Positions 47,205 through 56,346 of a stretch of DNA of 64,000 nucleotides are shown here, in pieces. The stretch's first letter is position 1; every line of letters begins with the position of its first letter. The DNA is taken from the NCBI GenBank assembly GCA_001942185.1, contig MKJV01000063.1, forward strand, positions 1 to 64,000. Direction: 5' to 3'. Position numbers and translations under genes: made by a program. Origin of the DNA: Pseudonocardia sp. CNS-004. GTDB lineage: Bacteria; Actinomycetota; Actinomycetes; Mycobacteriales; Pseudonocardiaceae. The notes under the pieces are model-generated. The model was not told where the DNA came from and did no database searches. It saw nothing but the letters and a program-made list of their open reading frames with translations.

Positions 47205-47475
47205 GTGTCGACACGGGACGCGTTGCAGGGAGGGGCACGGCGCGGCAAGACCGCGCAGGCGTTGGCCTGCGCGGAGGGCCTGTCCAACAGTGAGGTCTCC
47301 CGCGAGTTGAAGATCTCGCTGCCCACGGTCGGCAAGTGGCGCAAGCGGTTCGTGGAGCACCGCCTGGATGGCCTGTCCGACGAGCCGCGGCCTGGTGCCC
47401 CGCGGAAGATCACTGATGCCCAGGTCGAAATGGTGATCGCCAAGACACTGGAGGAGCATCCCGCTGACCAAGGTA
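47205..47475 (+). pseudogene. IS630-family transposase, N-terminal fragment
   Basis: ALACAEGLSNSEVSRELKIS then LPTVGKWRKRFVEHRLDGLS, DEPRPGAPRKITDAQVEMVI and AKTLEEHPAD: the helix-turn-helix and linker characteristic of IS630/Tc1-type transposases. The sequence breaks off at about 47475, just before the position where THWSTRSMA and the catalytic DDE domain should follow, and turns into an unrelated gene fragment on the other strand. The extreme N-terminus is also atypical. Confidence 0.75.
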
Positions 47476-47538
47476 GTCGCCCCACCCCGTGCCCCCAGAG
47501 CCGACCAGCCACGGCATCAGCTCGGTGATCTTCATCGG
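47473..47538 (-). pseudogene. Enolase-superfamily (mandelate racemase/dehydratase) N-terminal fragment
   Basis: From an ATG at 47538 the minus strand reads [21 protein letters not shown], the opening strand of galactonate- or mandelate-type enolase-superfamily enzymes. After some 22 residues it collides with the IS630 relic. The remainder is lost. Confidence 0.45.
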
Positions 47539-47670
47539 ATCGTCTCCCGGGCGGAGGTCGTCACGTCGGCGGTCTCCTCGAACCGCGGGTCGAGCGTGAT
47601 GCCCCAGCCGGGGGCCGTCGGGGCCGCGACCGCCCCCTCCACGACCTGCAAGGCTCGGCCGGTGGTCGAC
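47535..47670 (-). pseudogene. Enolase-superfamily protein, C-terminal fragment
   Basis: A minus-strand frame reads [20 protein letters not shown] followed by RFEETADV and ends at a TGA directly before the MKITEL start. The [12 protein letters not shown] piece is the usual C-terminal barrel closure of mandelate-racemase-like dehydratases (xPxxPGLGxxLD). Its 5' part is replaced by the IS5 relic. Two adjacent dehydratase-type genes may thus once have existed here. Confidence 0.4.
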
Positions 47671-47850
47671 CGCCCGCCTTCGACCAGGTCATCTATGCCG
47701 GTCGGAACGTGGTCGAGCGCTGTTTCAACCGGCTCACGCAGTTCCGCGGCCTGGCCACCCGTTCCGCGAAACGCGCCGCCCACCTCCGGGCAAGATGATC
47801 ATCGCCTCGATCGTGTTCTTGCTGCGCACGGCCTTACCGGATACCGCCTA
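47670..47850 (+). pseudogene. IS5-family transposase, C-terminal fragment
   Basis: A frame reads [20 protein letters not shown] followed by [10 protein letters not shown] and, after shifts, AKRAAHLR and [12 protein letters not shown]. The [20 protein letters not shown] block is the hallmark of the C-terminus of IS5/IS1182-like DDE transposases (the last catalytic Glu is in VERCF). Several one-base losses are present. It abuts the MFS gene promoter. Confidence 0.65.
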
Positions 47851-47862
47851 GTTGCCCTAAGC

Positions 47863-47868
47863 TAACGT
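47863..47868 (+). promoter_or_regulatory. -10 element of a probable leaderless MFS transcript
   Basis: TAACGT has the TAnnnT form of actinobacterial -10 boxes and stands seven bases before the GTG at 47876. There is no Shine-Dalgarno sequence. Transcription would begin at or next to the start codon. Confidence 0.4.
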
Positions 47869-47875
47869 TGTCGCA

Positions 47876-49108
47876 GTGACTTCTGCCAACTCGTTCACTT
47901 CCGTGCGGAGGTCGCTCACCGGGCGGCTCGACTCGGCGCCGGTGCTCGCCATCGCGTCCGGCTCGTTCGCGGCCAGCTGCGCGATGAACTTCTGGTTCCC
48001 GTTCCTCCCGCTCTACATGCGCGAGCTCGGCGCGACGAGCGACGCGAACGCCCTGTTCTGGGTCAGCATCGCGATGACGGGACAAGGGATCGCGCGGCTG
48101 GTCGCGGGGCCGGTCTGGGGCGTGCTGTCGGACCGGCACGGCCGGAAGCTCATGTACATCCGAGCCCTGTTCTTCGCGACGGTGACGACGCTGATCATGG
48201 TCGCGGCGACCGAGCCCTGGCACATCGCGATCGCCCTGACCTGCCAGGGCCTGCTCTCCGGGTTCATCCCGGCCGCTGTGGCGCTGACCAGCGTGACGGT
48301 GCCCGAATCGAAGCTGAGCAAGGGCCTCGGGACCGTCACCGCCGCTCAGTACCTGGGGAGCACGGTCGGCCCGTCGATCGGGGCCGTGCTGGCCGTCGGG
48401 TTCGGGATCTGGGGGGCCATCCTGGCCTCGGCGCTGCTGCCCGCGCTCGGGGCCGCGCTGGTGTGGTTCATCGTCCCCCGCGACAGCATCGCGCCCGCAC
48501 CGAAGGCCGCGACGGCGGCCCAGGACCAGCAGGCGAGCTACCGGAGCCTGATCACGGTCCAGTTCGTCGTCGCGATCCTGATCTGCTTCGTCCTCTACGC
48601 CACCGGGTCGATGGTGCGGCTGATGGCACCGCTCTCGCTGGCCGGCTTCACCAGCGAGGCAGCCACCGGCGCCGTCGGGGTGGCGTTCACCGTCGCCGGG
48701 GTGGCCAGCGTCCTGGGTGTGGTCGCGGTCCGGCGGTTGTCCAAGCCCCGCTGGTTCAGGTGGCTGATCGCCGGCGGCATGGCGGTGTCGGCGCTCGTGC
48801 ACGTGCTCCTCGCGGTGTCCCCCGATGTCGCCGCCTACGTGGCGTTCTTCGCGCTGACCGCGCTCCTGCAGGCGGCGTTGCTCCCAGCGAGCAACACGCT
48901 GATCGCCATGAGCGCCTCGCGCGACCAGCGCGGTACGGCGTTCGGCATCGCCGCCAGCGCCCAGGCGATCTCGTTCATGGTCGGCCCGGCGGCCGCAGCC
49001 GCCTTCGCCGCGGTCTCGCTCACCCTCGGCTACCTCATCCTGGCCGCGCTGTTCGTCGTCGTCGCGGTGTTCACCCTGCTGACGCTCCGCGTCAACCGCG
49101 CCGAATAG
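47876..49108 (+). CDS. MFS transporter (drug/sugar efflux type)
   Basis: A 410-aa, 12-helix major facilitator protein. After an N-terminal tail the first helix is VLAIASGSFAASCAMNFWFP; the loop between helices 2 and 3 reads GPVWGVLSDRHGRKLMYIRA (motif A, GxxxDRxGRK); helix 5 has GTVTAAQYLGSTVGPSIGAV (motif C-like, drug-exporter type). Later helices are regular. No substrate can be named. The GTG start is supported by the leaderless promoter pattern. It is intact, in contrast with the decayed sequence on both sides. Confidence 0.87.
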   Translation: MTSANSFTSVRRSLTGRLDSAPVLAIASGSFAASCAMNFWFPFLPLYMRELGATSDANALFWVSIAMTGQGIARLVAGPVWGVLSDRHGRKLMYIRALFFATVTTLIMVAATEPWHIAIALTCQGLLSGFIPAAVALTSVTVPESKLSKGLGTVTAAQYLGSTVGPSIGAVLAVGFGIWGAILASALLPALGAALVWFIVPRDSIAPAPKAATAAQDQQASYRSLITVQFVVAILICFVLYATGSMVRLMAPLSLAGFTSEAATGAVGVAFTVAGVASVLGVVAVRRLSKPRWFRWLIAGGMAVSALVHVLLAVSPDVAAYVAFFALTALLQAALLPASNTLIAMSASRDQRGTAFGIAASAQAISFMVGPAAAAAFAAVSLTLGYLILAALFVVVAVFTLLTLRVNRAE

Positions 49109-49134
49109 CTGCAAGAAACGGCCGGCGCGAGCAG

Positions 49135-49395
49135 CGACCGAGCGCCACCGCGGACGGCGGCCGGCAGCTGCGCCTCGCGCAGGCGCCGACCCGCCAGCTG
49201 CTCGGGCTCACCGTCGGCGCAGACGACGCCGACGACCTCGACCGGATCGCCGCACGACCTCGCCCGCCTCGGCGTGGCCCACACCGCGCCACCGGCCGCG
49301 TCACGCCGAGGAACCTGTCGCCCGGTTCCAGGTCGACGTGTCGATCGCGCCGCGGATCGAACAACCTGTCGTCCCGCCCGCCCCGTACAACGGAC
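49135..49395 (+). pseudogene. VOC-family (extradiol dioxygenase-like) fragment
   Basis: Read with frame corrections, this gives DGGRQLRLAQAPTRQLLGLT, VGADDADDLDRIAARLARLG and EPVARFQVDVSIAPRIEQPV. The sequence resembles part of the first domain of dihydroxybiphenyl-dioxygenase-like VOC proteins (lines such as RQLxLxxAPxRxLxxLxxxADDxDDLxRI). At least three register changes occur in 260 bp, and start and C-terminal domain are absent, so it is a decayed relic. Confidence 0.4.
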
Positions 49396-49466
49396 TGCCG
49401 ACACCCGCGGCTGTTCTGAGCAGCCCGGTTGACACCGGGTGTGGCCGCGCGGAAGCTTCGCCGCTT

Positions 49467-49960
49467 GTGGGATCCCCGTCGGTCCGGCTCAACAGCCTCG
49501 ACCTCAACCTCGTCGTCTCGTTGCGGGAGCTGCTGCGGGAACGCAACGTCACCCGGGCGGCGCTCCGGATCGGCGTTTCCCAGCCGGCCGCGAGCGCGGC
49601 GCTGGCGCGGCTGCGCAAGCACTTCGACGACGAGCTGCTCACCCGGCACTCGGGTGGCTACGTGCTGACCCCGCTGGCCGCGCAGCTCGCCGACCAGGTC
49701 GATGGGGTCTGCGCCGCGCTCGAGCGGCTCTTCGGCACCGGCCAGAGCTCGACCCAGGTGCCTCGCACCGCTCGTTCACGCTGCTGCTGGCCGACTACTC
49801 CGCGGGCGTCGTCGGCCCGGCACTCTCCGCTGCGCCCACCGAGCAGGCGCCAGGCGCCGAGCTGCGATTCCGGCTGGTCCGCGAGTCGTTCTCGACGAGC
49901 ACCCGGTCGCCTGCGCCGGCGCGACGGCCTGGCGTTCTACTTCCCCGGACGGGGGACCGC
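49467..49960 (+). pseudogene. LysR-family transcriptional regulator, truncated
   Basis: The helix-turn-helix is well preserved: RLNSLDLNLVVSLRELLRER, NVTRAALRIGVSQPAASAAL, ARLRKHFDDELLTRHSGGYV. This NodD/PcpR-like wording is typical of regulators of aromatic catabolism. After about 49758 the frame is lost; SFTLLLADYSAGVVGPALSA and FRLVRES continue in another frame, then ALRRRDGLAFYFPG, before the effector domain is cut off near 49960 and replaced by an unrelated ABC-transporter tail. Confidence 0.65.
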
Positions 49961-50044
49961 GGTGCTGAACATGACCCACATCGAGGCACCGCTGGACCCG
50001 TTCGACGCCGCCGAGACCCAGCTCGAGGGCAAGGGCCAGGCCGA

Positions 50045-50280
50045 CCGCGGGTGGGCGACGAGCGCATCGTGCTCGAAGGTGACCTGCCGAGCCCGACGCG
50101 CCGCCGAGCGGCTGCCGGTTCCGCACGCGGTGCCCGATCGGCCCGCTGCACAACCCCGGGCGGACCGTCTGCATCGAACGGGACCCCGCCCTGACCGTCG
50201 ACGACACCGGACACGGCGCGGCCTGTCACTTCCCCGGCGAGACGACCGAAGACGAACCCCGGAGGTCCCACGATGGCTGA
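50045..50280 (+). pseudogene. Oligopeptide ABC transporter ATP-binding protein, C-terminal fragment
   Basis: With one correction the sequence reads [40 protein letters not shown] and [15 protein letters not shown]. This is the oligo_HPY domain at the C-terminus of OppD/OppF-type ATPases (GDxPSPxxPPxGCxFxxRC...ACH). No Walker or signature motifs precede it. The stop at 50278-50280 overlaps the MmgE/PrpD start, the spacing of an operon, so the ATPase gene was once upstream of that gene and lost its front part. Confidence 0.6.
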
Positions 50281-51695
50281 GACCGTCGCCGCCCGACTGG
50301 TGCGGGCGATGCTGGAACGGCCGACCGACAGCTTCGCCGCCGAGGTCCTGCGCGCCGGGACCGACCGCATCCTGGACACCGTCGGGGTCGCGATCGCCGG
50401 CGTCGGGGATCCCGCCGCGGACGCGGTGGCCCGGGCGGCGCTCGCCACCGAGCGAGGCGGCAGCGTGCCGATCTGGGGCCGGGGCGTGCGCGCAGCGCCC
50501 GGACGGCGGTGCTCGTCAACGGGGCCTCGGCGCACGCGCTCGACTTCGACGACAGCCTGTTCGGCTCGATCATGCACGCCGGCGCGGTCGTGGTCCCCAC
50601 GGCGCTGGCCGTCGCCGCCGCGCACCCGGTGTCCGGCCACGACCTGCTCGCGGCGGTCGCCTGCGGCTACCAGGTGGCGGACCTGCTCGGCCGGCAGGCG
50701 CCGGGGGAGTTCCAGGCCCACGGGTTCCAGCCCTCCGCGGTGCTCGGGGTCTTCGCCGGCGCGGTGACCGCCGCCCGGCTGCGCGGGATCGGTCCCGACA
50801 CCACCCTGCACGCCGTCGGGCTGGCCGGGAGCCTCGCATCCGGGCTGATGGAGTTCCTGGAGTCGGGCGGCGACGGCAAGCCGCTGCAGGTCGGGTGGCC
50901 GCCCAGTCCGCGCTGTTCGCGCTCGACCTCGCCCTCGCCGGAGCCACCGGGCCACCGACGGTGCTCGAGGGCCGGTACGGGATCTTCCGGTCCTTCGCCG
51001 GCAGCCCGCTGCCCACGGACCTCGACCCGTGGGAGGACCACGCGATCCTCAACGTCGCCACGAAGCCCTATCCGGTCTGCCACGGCATCCACGACCCCGC
51101 CGACCTCTGGCGCGAGATGGCCGCGGAGCTGCGCGGGCAGGGGATCGACCCGGTCGACCACGTCGAGGAGCTGACCTGCGTGGTCTCCGGGTTCACCGCG
51201 CGGCTGACCCTCGAGCCGATCGAGGCGAAACGGCGCCCGAGGACCTCCCACCAGGCGCGGTTCAGCCTGCCCTACTGCCTGGCCCGGATCGCCCTCGACG
51301 GTGACCTCGACGTGGCCGGCCTCGCCCCGGACGCGGTGCGGGACCCGCGGGCCGCGCGGTTCGCCGACCGGGTCACCTACGAAGTGGACGAGGCCGGAGT
51401 GGCGCCGGAAACCAAGCGGACGAGGCTGCGCCTGCGCACGACCGGCGGAGCCGTCGTCGAACGCGAACTGCAGCGCAGCCGCACGAGCCGGTCCGACCTG
51501 TTCGGCCAGGAGGACCTGCGGTCGAAGTTCGTCGGCAACGTCGCCCCTCGGACGGAGAACGGCACCGCCGAGCGCGGCCTCACCGCCGCCGAGGCCCTCT
51601 ACGGGTCGAACAGTGCGACACCGTTCCTGGACTGGCTGGCACGGGCGCGGCGGGGTAGTCCCCATCACCTTCTTGATCGAGCCCGGTGGGGGTGA
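50274..51695 (+). pseudogene. MmgE/PrpD family protein, two frameshifts
   Basis: About 470 aa of the MmgE/PrpD/immune-responsive-gene-1 family, which includes 2-methylcitrate dehydratase and cis-aconitate decarboxylase. It opens VAARLVRAMLERPTDSFAAE and DRILDTVGVAIAGVGDPAAD; then NGASAHALDFDDSLFGSIMH (the conserved N-A-HALDFDD motif) and SGHDLLAAVACGYQVADLLG; then, in the last frame, NVATKPYPVCHGIHDPADLW (KPYPxCxxxH). Frames change near 50500 and 50905. The C-terminal tail after PFLDWLARARRG may be read-through. An Opp ATPase relic directly upstream suggests loss of an associated importer. Confidence 0.83.
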
Positions 51696-52035
51696 GGACG
51701 ATGCCCACCGGGTCATCCGCGATCTGGTGGTGACGCTCCCCCGGCGTGTGTTCACCCGCTCCGACGGGTCGGAGCCGGCAGGATTCTGACCACGGCCGGA
51801 CGACCCGGTGCCGGACTCGTCGTCGCGCGCCAGCGGCTTGTCCGTCACCGGTCACGGCGGGTGCTGGAGCTGGACATCGCGGTCGGCATCCCCGCCCTGG
51901 GCATGTTGGTCTCGGGTGTTCGACCGACGGCACGACCGCGCATGCCCAGCCTATGGTGGACGAGCACCGGGAGCCGCCGGCCGCGGGGCAGGGGCGCTGA
52001 GCGGGCCCGACCCTCGTGCGCCCACGCGCCCGCGG
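51696..52035. other. Gap with no gene recognised
   Basis: About 340 bp between the MmgE/PrpD stop and the epimerase stop. A plus frame reads IEPGGGEDDAHRVIRDLVVT and LPRRVFTRSDGSEPAGF to a stop at 51789, but I do not recognise it. No repeat or clear terminator is evident. Confidence 0.3.
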
Positions 52036-53094
52036 CTACCGCGCGCTGTCCCCCGCCGGCAGCGGGGCGAGCGAGGCGAAGATCCGGGCGGACTCGTGGT
52101 AGCCCGTCACCAAACGGTCGATGACCGCGTCGACCTCGGGGGCAGGGCGGGTGAAGTCGGGGTGGTCCCGGCGCCAGCGCACGATGTCGTGCACCGCCTG
52201 GTGGAAGGGGATCCGGGGCGCGAACCCCGGCACATAACGGCGGATCTTCGTGTTGTCGAGCAGCACGCTGTGCTGCAGATCCCCGCGGATCAGGTCCGAC
52301 CAGTGCCAGTCGGGGGCGGCGATCGGCAGGAACTCCGTAGGAACGTGCACCAGCCGGGCCCGCACGCCCGCGGCAGCGGCGACCAGTTCGTAGATCTGGT
52401 TCCAGGTGTAGACGTCGTCGGAGGTGATGTGGAAGGTCTCCCCGACCGCCAACGGGTTGCCCAGCAGCCCCACGAGCCCCTGGGCGAAGTCCGCGGCGTG
52501 GGTCAGCGTCCACAACGACGTCCCGTCGCCGGGCACGACGATCTCGTCGCCGCGCACGATGCGGTCCACGACCGTCCAATCCCCGGGGATCGGCGGGCGC
52601 GCCTCGTCGTAGGTGTGCGACGGGCGCACGATCGTGGCCGGGAAGCCCTCGCGACCGTAGGCCTCCGTGAGCACGTCCTCGGCCGCGATCTTGTCGCGCG
52701 AGTACTGCGAGAACGGGTTGTGCCGCGGCGTCGACTCCACGTACGGGACGCGCACGACCGGCTTGTGGTACAGCGATGCCGTGCTGATGTGCACGTACTG
52801 CCCGGTGCGCCCGGCGAAGATCTCGATCGACCGCTTCGTCTGCTCCGCGGTGAAGCAGGTGACGTTCACGACCGAGTCGAACTCGCGGTCCCCGAGAGCC
52901 GCCGTCACCGACGCCGGATCGTGGACGTCGGCGGTCAGCACGGTGACCCCCGGCGGTACGGGGCGGCGCGCCGCGCTGCGCCCCCGGTTGAGCACGTGGA
53001 CGTCCATCCCTGCATCCACCGACGCCTGCACGCACGAGTGGCTGATCGTCCCGGTGCCACCGACGTAGAGGACCCTCGTCCGGTCCGACCCCAT
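52036..53094 (-). CDS. NAD-dependent epimerase/dehydratase family protein
   Basis: A 352-aa extended SDR. VLYVGGTGTISHSCVQASVD is the nucleotide-binding start (GGTGxxS variant), followed by DSVVNVTCFTAEQTKRSIEI, the Ser/Thr region YVHISTASLYHK and SQYSRDKIAAED carrying the YxxxK pair, and the sugar-nucleotide-like C-terminus (FHITSDDVYTWNQIYELVAA). It acts on an unidentified sugar or nucleotide sugar. The ATG at 53094 follows GAAGGAGAA. It is divergent from the dehydrogenase-SDR-lactonase operon across a 400-bp gap. Confidence 0.85.
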   Translation of the reverse strand: MGSDRTRVLYVGGTGTISHSCVQASVDAGMDVHVLNRGRSAARRPVPPGVTVLTADVHDPASVTAALGDREFDSVVNVTCFTAEQTKRSIEIFAGRTGQYVHISTASLYHKPVVRVPYVESTPRHNPFSQYSRDKIAAEDVLTEAYGREGFPATIVRPSHTYDEARPPIPGDWTVVDRIVRGDEIVVPGDGTSLWTLTHAADFAQGLVGLLGNPLAVGETFHITSDDVYTWNQIYELVAAAAGVRARLVHVPTEFLPIAAPDWHWSDLIRGDLQHSVLLDNTKIRRYVPGFAPRIPFHQAVHDIVRWRRDHPDFTRPAPEVDAVIDRLVTGYHESARIFASLAPLPAGDSAR

Positions 53095-53386
53095 CCGTTC
53101 TCCTTCTCCCGATGCCTCAGGCGTCCGCTCGGCGACGCCCTGAGGAGGGCCTCGTCGAGGCATCCGTCGACGTCTCAGCGATGTTTCCGACCATATCGAC
53201 TTGAGTTTCGACTGTCCACCGAAGCGGCCGCCCGGCGGTGCACGAGGCGCGGAGCCCTCATCCATGCCCACTGACTCCCAGCTCACAGCCATATGACAGC
53301 CGTGGATGGCACCGCCGACGGAACGACGCCTGCACTCCCAGCCGCGCCGCACCGCAACCTCGGGATGCCGCCAATCTTCGAAACTA

Positions 53387-53416
53387 TTGACGCACTTCGC
53401 CCGTAACTACTACTGT
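53387..53416 (+). promoter_or_regulatory. Probable promoter of the dehydrogenase/SDR/lactonase operon
   Basis: TTGACG (53387-53392) and TACTGT (53411-53416) are separated by 18 bp, a good housekeeping-type match. It lies about 90 bp upstream of the alcohol dehydrogenase start at 53504. The rest of the 53095-53503 gap showed no clear palindrome. Confidence 0.5.
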
Positions 53417-53503
53417 TTCGGCGGTAGAGTTCAGGTCCGCGCACGGCGTGATGCGGCGATCGACGCGCCCGTCCGTCGGCGGTATCGAGACGGACGGGGT
53501 TGG

Positions 53504-54608
53504 ATGAGAGCCGCGGTTCTGGAACACACCGGCGCGCCGCTTGCGGTGCGCGATCTGTCGCTCGACGAGCCGCGTGGCGGCGAGGTCCTCGTACGGGTCG
53601 AGGCCGCCGGCGTGTGCCACAGCGACCAGCACTACCTCACCGGCGACCTGCAGTGCCCGCTCCCGGTCGTGCCGGGCCACGAGGCGCCGGCGTCGTCGAG
53701 GCGGTAGGGCCGGGCGTCGAGCGGGTCGCGGTCGGCGACCGTGTCTGCCTGATGTGGCGGCCCCGGTGCGGCTCGTGCGTGCACTGCCTGACCGGGCATC
53801 CCGCGCGTTGCCAGGCCGGTCGGGTGCACGCGACCTCCGGTGGCCTGCTCGACGGCACCACGCGCCTGCACGCCGGCGGTGAGCGGGTGCACCATCTGCT
53901 GGGCGTCTCCTGCTTCGCCGAGCACTGCGTGGTCTCCGAGCGCGCGGTGGTGCCGGTGCCGAACGATGTCCCACCCGAGGTCGCCGCCATCGCCGGCTGC
54001 GCCGTCATCACCGGCGTCGGCGCAGTGCTCAACGCCGTGGGCCGCTGCGCGGGTGACGGCATCGTGATCTTCGGAGCCGGCGGTGTCGGGCTCTCGGCCG
54101 TGATGGGCGCCGCTCTGGCCGGCGCAGACCCGATCGTCGTCGTGGACGTCGTCGCCGAGCGCCTCTCCGCGGCGAAGGAGCTGGGCGCCACCCACACCGT
54201 CGACGCCTCCCGGGAGGACGTCGCCACCGCCGTCGAGGCCGTCCGACCGGGCGGGATCGAGTGGGCGATCGAGGCGATCGGCCGCCCCGCGACCTGGAGA
54301 CCGCGATCGAGGTGCTCCGCCCCGGCGGCACCCTCGTCGCGGTCGGGCTCGCCGCGGTCGGGCAGTCCTTCTCGGTGCCGATCAACGTGCTCGTGCAGCG
54401 GGAGAAGCGGGTGGTCGGCAGCTTGTACGGATCGGCCAACCCGCTCGTCGACCTGCCCAAGCTCTTCTCGCTCTACCGCGGCGGACGGCTGCCGCTCGAC
54501 GCGCTCATCGGCACCCGGTACTCCCTCGACGAGATCAACACTGCCTTCACCGACCTCGCCGACGGCGCGATCGGCCGAGGTGTCGTCCTGCCGGCAGGTG
54601 CCCGGTGA
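53504..54608 (+). pseudogene. Zinc-binding alcohol dehydrogenase, two frameshifts
   Basis: About 368 aa of the class-III-like/mycothiol-type MDR group: MRAAVLEHTGAPLAVRDLSL, catalytic AAGVCHSDQHYLTGD and VPGHE, structural-zinc cysteines in CGSCVHCLTGHPARC, the catalytic Cys in AIAGCAVITGVGAVLN, the Rossmann loop GIVIFGAGGVGLSAVMGAAL and C-terminal VVGSLYGSANPLVDLPKLFS. Frames change near 53683 and 54288; one-base additions restore GHEGAGVVEAVG and GRPRDLETAIEVL. It oxidises an alcohol, plausibly of a sugar-like substrate here. The stop overlaps the SDR start. Confidence 0.86.
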
Positions 54609-55399
54609 GCACCACGGTCGGAACCACGCGGGACGCCGGGTACGCCGCCTACCCCAGCCTCCGCGACAGGGTCGCATTCGTCAGCGGCGGGTCCACCGGC
54701 CTCGGCGCGGAGTTCGTGGCCTCGCTCGCGGCCCAGGGCGTCCGGGTCGGGTTCGCCGACATCGACGAGGAAGGCGCGAAGGCACTCGTCGACCGCGTGC
54801 GCGAGCTGGGCGCACCCGAGCCGCTGTTCGTGCCCGCGGACGTCCGGGACGTCGACGCGCTGCAGGCCGCCATCGCGACCGTGGCAGGCACACTCGGTCC
54901 GATCGCCGTGCTCGTCAACAACGCCGCCAACGACCAGCGCCACGACAGCGCGACGGTGGACCGGGCGTACTGGGACGACGCGATCGCGGTGAACCTGCGC
55001 CACCACTTCTTCGCCGCCCAGGCGGTCGCGGCCGGCATGCGCGCCCGCGGTGGTGGTTCGATCATCAATCTCGGGTCCATCAGCGCGCACGCGGACTTCA
55101 CCGGCATGCCCGGCTACATCACCGCCAAGGCCGGCATCGAGGGCCTGACGCGCACGCTCGCCCGCGAGCTGGGCCCCGACCGCATCCGGGTCAACTGCAT
55201 CATCCCCGGCTGGGTGCTCACCGAGCGGCAGCGCGCGCTCTGGCTGTCGCCGGAGGCCTCGCAGAAGGTCCTCGCGTCCCAGTGCCTGAAGGACAACGTG
55301 CTGCCCTCCGACGTCGCGCGGATGCTGCTGTGGCTCGCGGCCGACGACAGCGCCATGTGCACCGCCCAGAAGTGGGTCGTGGACGGCGGGTGGATGTGA
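54605..55399 (+). CDS. SDR family oxidoreductase (sugar dehydrogenase-like)
   Basis: A 264-aa classical SDR: RVAFVSGGSTGLGAEFVASL, VLVNNAANDQRHDSATVDRA, catalytic Ser in NLGSISAHADFTGM, GYITAKAGIEGLTRTL (YxxxK), and a C-terminus MCTAQKWVVDGGWM. The NNAANDxRH wording is common in bacterial L-arabinose, L-fucose or galactose 1-dehydrogenases, which make the lactone that an SMP-30-type lactonase opens; the next gene encodes such a lactonase. The GTG start and the stop both overlap the neighbouring genes. Confidence 0.86.
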   Translation: MSTTVGTTRDAGYAAYPSLRDRVAFVSGGSTGLGAEFVASLAAQGVRVGFADIDEEGAKALVDRVRELGAPEPLFVPADVRDVDALQAAIATVAGTLGPIAVLVNNAANDQRHDSATVDRAYWDDAIAVNLRHHFFAAQAVAAGMRARGGGSIINLGSISAHADFTGMPGYITAKAGIEGLTRTLARELGPDRIRVNCIIPGWVLTERQRALWLSPEASQKVLASQCLKDNVLPSDVARMLLWLAADDSAMCTAQKWVVDGGWM

Positions 55400-56292
55400 C
55401 CGCCGTGCTCGCCGAACGCGTGCTGCCCGACGTGTCGCTGGTGCACGGGGAGGGTGTCGTGTGGCGGCCGGACCGGCAGCGGCTGCTGTTCGTCGACGTG
55501 CCCGAGGGTCGGATCCTCGAGGCGGACCTCGGCACCGGCGAGGTGCGCTCCGTCGCGGTGCCCGGAACCGTCGGCGCGGTGCACCCCACCGTGGACCCGG
55601 ACACGCTCGTCATCGCCGACTCCGACGGGATCGCGCTGCTGCGCGACGGTGAGGTGCAGCGCCTCGCCGCCCCCCTCTCCGGTCGGCCGGACATGCGGAT
55701 GAACGACGCCAATGTGGATCCGGCGGGCCGGTACCTCGCCGGGAGCATGGCGTTCGACCAGACGCCCGGCGCGGGGTGTCTGTACCGCCTCGATCCGGAC
55801 GGCACGCTGCACACGGCGGTCGGCGACACCACGATCAGCAACGGGCTCGACTGGTCGGACGACGGCACCCACTGCTACTACGTGGACAGCCCGCTGCGGC
55901 GCATCGACGTGTTCGACTACGACGTCGCGACCGGCGCGCTCAGCGGCCGGCGCACCTTCGCCGACACGTCCACCGTGGCGGGCATCCCGGACGGTCTCAC
56001 GCTCGATGCCGACGGCGGGGTGTGGGTGGCGTTCTTCGGCGGCGGCCGGGTCTGCCGGTTCACACCGGACGGGGAACTCGACACGACCATCGAGCTCCCG
56101 GTCAGCCAGGTGACCTCCTGCTGCTTCGGCGGTGCCGACCTCACCGAGCTGTTCGTCAGCACCTCCACCGAAGGGTTGAATGAGCAGCGTTTGCGCACCC
56201 AGCCGCTGGCTGGTGCCATTTTTCGGGCCGTTCCGGGCTACCGCGGCCGCCCGTCGAGCGCATTCGCCCTCGGGAAGCCGGTCGCGTCATAG
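55396..56292 (+). CDS. SMP-30/gluconolactonase/LRE family protein
   Basis: A 298-aa six-bladed beta-propeller lactonase. GEGVVWRPDRQRLLFVDVPE carries the first metal-binding Glu, followed by RMNDANVDPAGRYLAGSMAF (N-D), ISNGLDWSDDGTHCYYVDSP (N and D) and GIPDGLTLDADGGVWVAFFG (D): the divalent-metal ligands of the family. It hydrolyses a sugar lactone to the aldonic acid, so it would act directly after the coupled SDR. GTG start at 55396 overlaps the SDR stop. Two direct repeats of GTCATAGTG (56286, 56309) straddle its end and precede the LacI gene. Confidence 0.88.
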   Translation: MTAVLAERVLPDVSLVHGEGVVWRPDRQRLLFVDVPEGRILEADLGTGEVRSVAVPGTVGAVHPTVDPDTLVIADSDGIALLRDGEVQRLAAPLSGRPDMRMNDANVDPAGRYLAGSMAFDQTPGAGCLYRLDPDGTLHTAVGDTTISNGLDWSDDGTHCYYVDSPLRRIDVFDYDVATGALSGRRTFADTSTVAGIPDGLTLDADGGVWVAFFGGGRVCRFTPDGELDTTIELPVSQVTSCCFGGADLTELFVSTSTEGLNEQRLRTQPLAGAIFRAVPGYRGRPSSAFALGKPVAS

Positions 56293-56317
56293 TGAGGCCC
56301 CGGCCCGTGTCATAGTG
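56286..56317 (+). repeat. Direct repeats GTCATAGTG before the LacI gene
   Basis: GTCATAGTG occurs at 56286-56294 and 56309-56317, 23 bp apart. The CATAGT core is -10-like. They lie at the end of the lactonase gene and 30-60 bp before the LacI start and may be a promoter duplication or a regulator site; too short to be sure. Confidence 0.3.
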
Positions 56318-56346
56318 GGTCCGGCGAGAAGGTGGTGGATTCGGTG

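Noticed and set aside
47834-49114. A 426-residue minus-strand frame opposite the MFS gene
   Set aside because: Antisense shadow of a hydrophobic gene (HRDGE-rich), with no ribosome site or domain.
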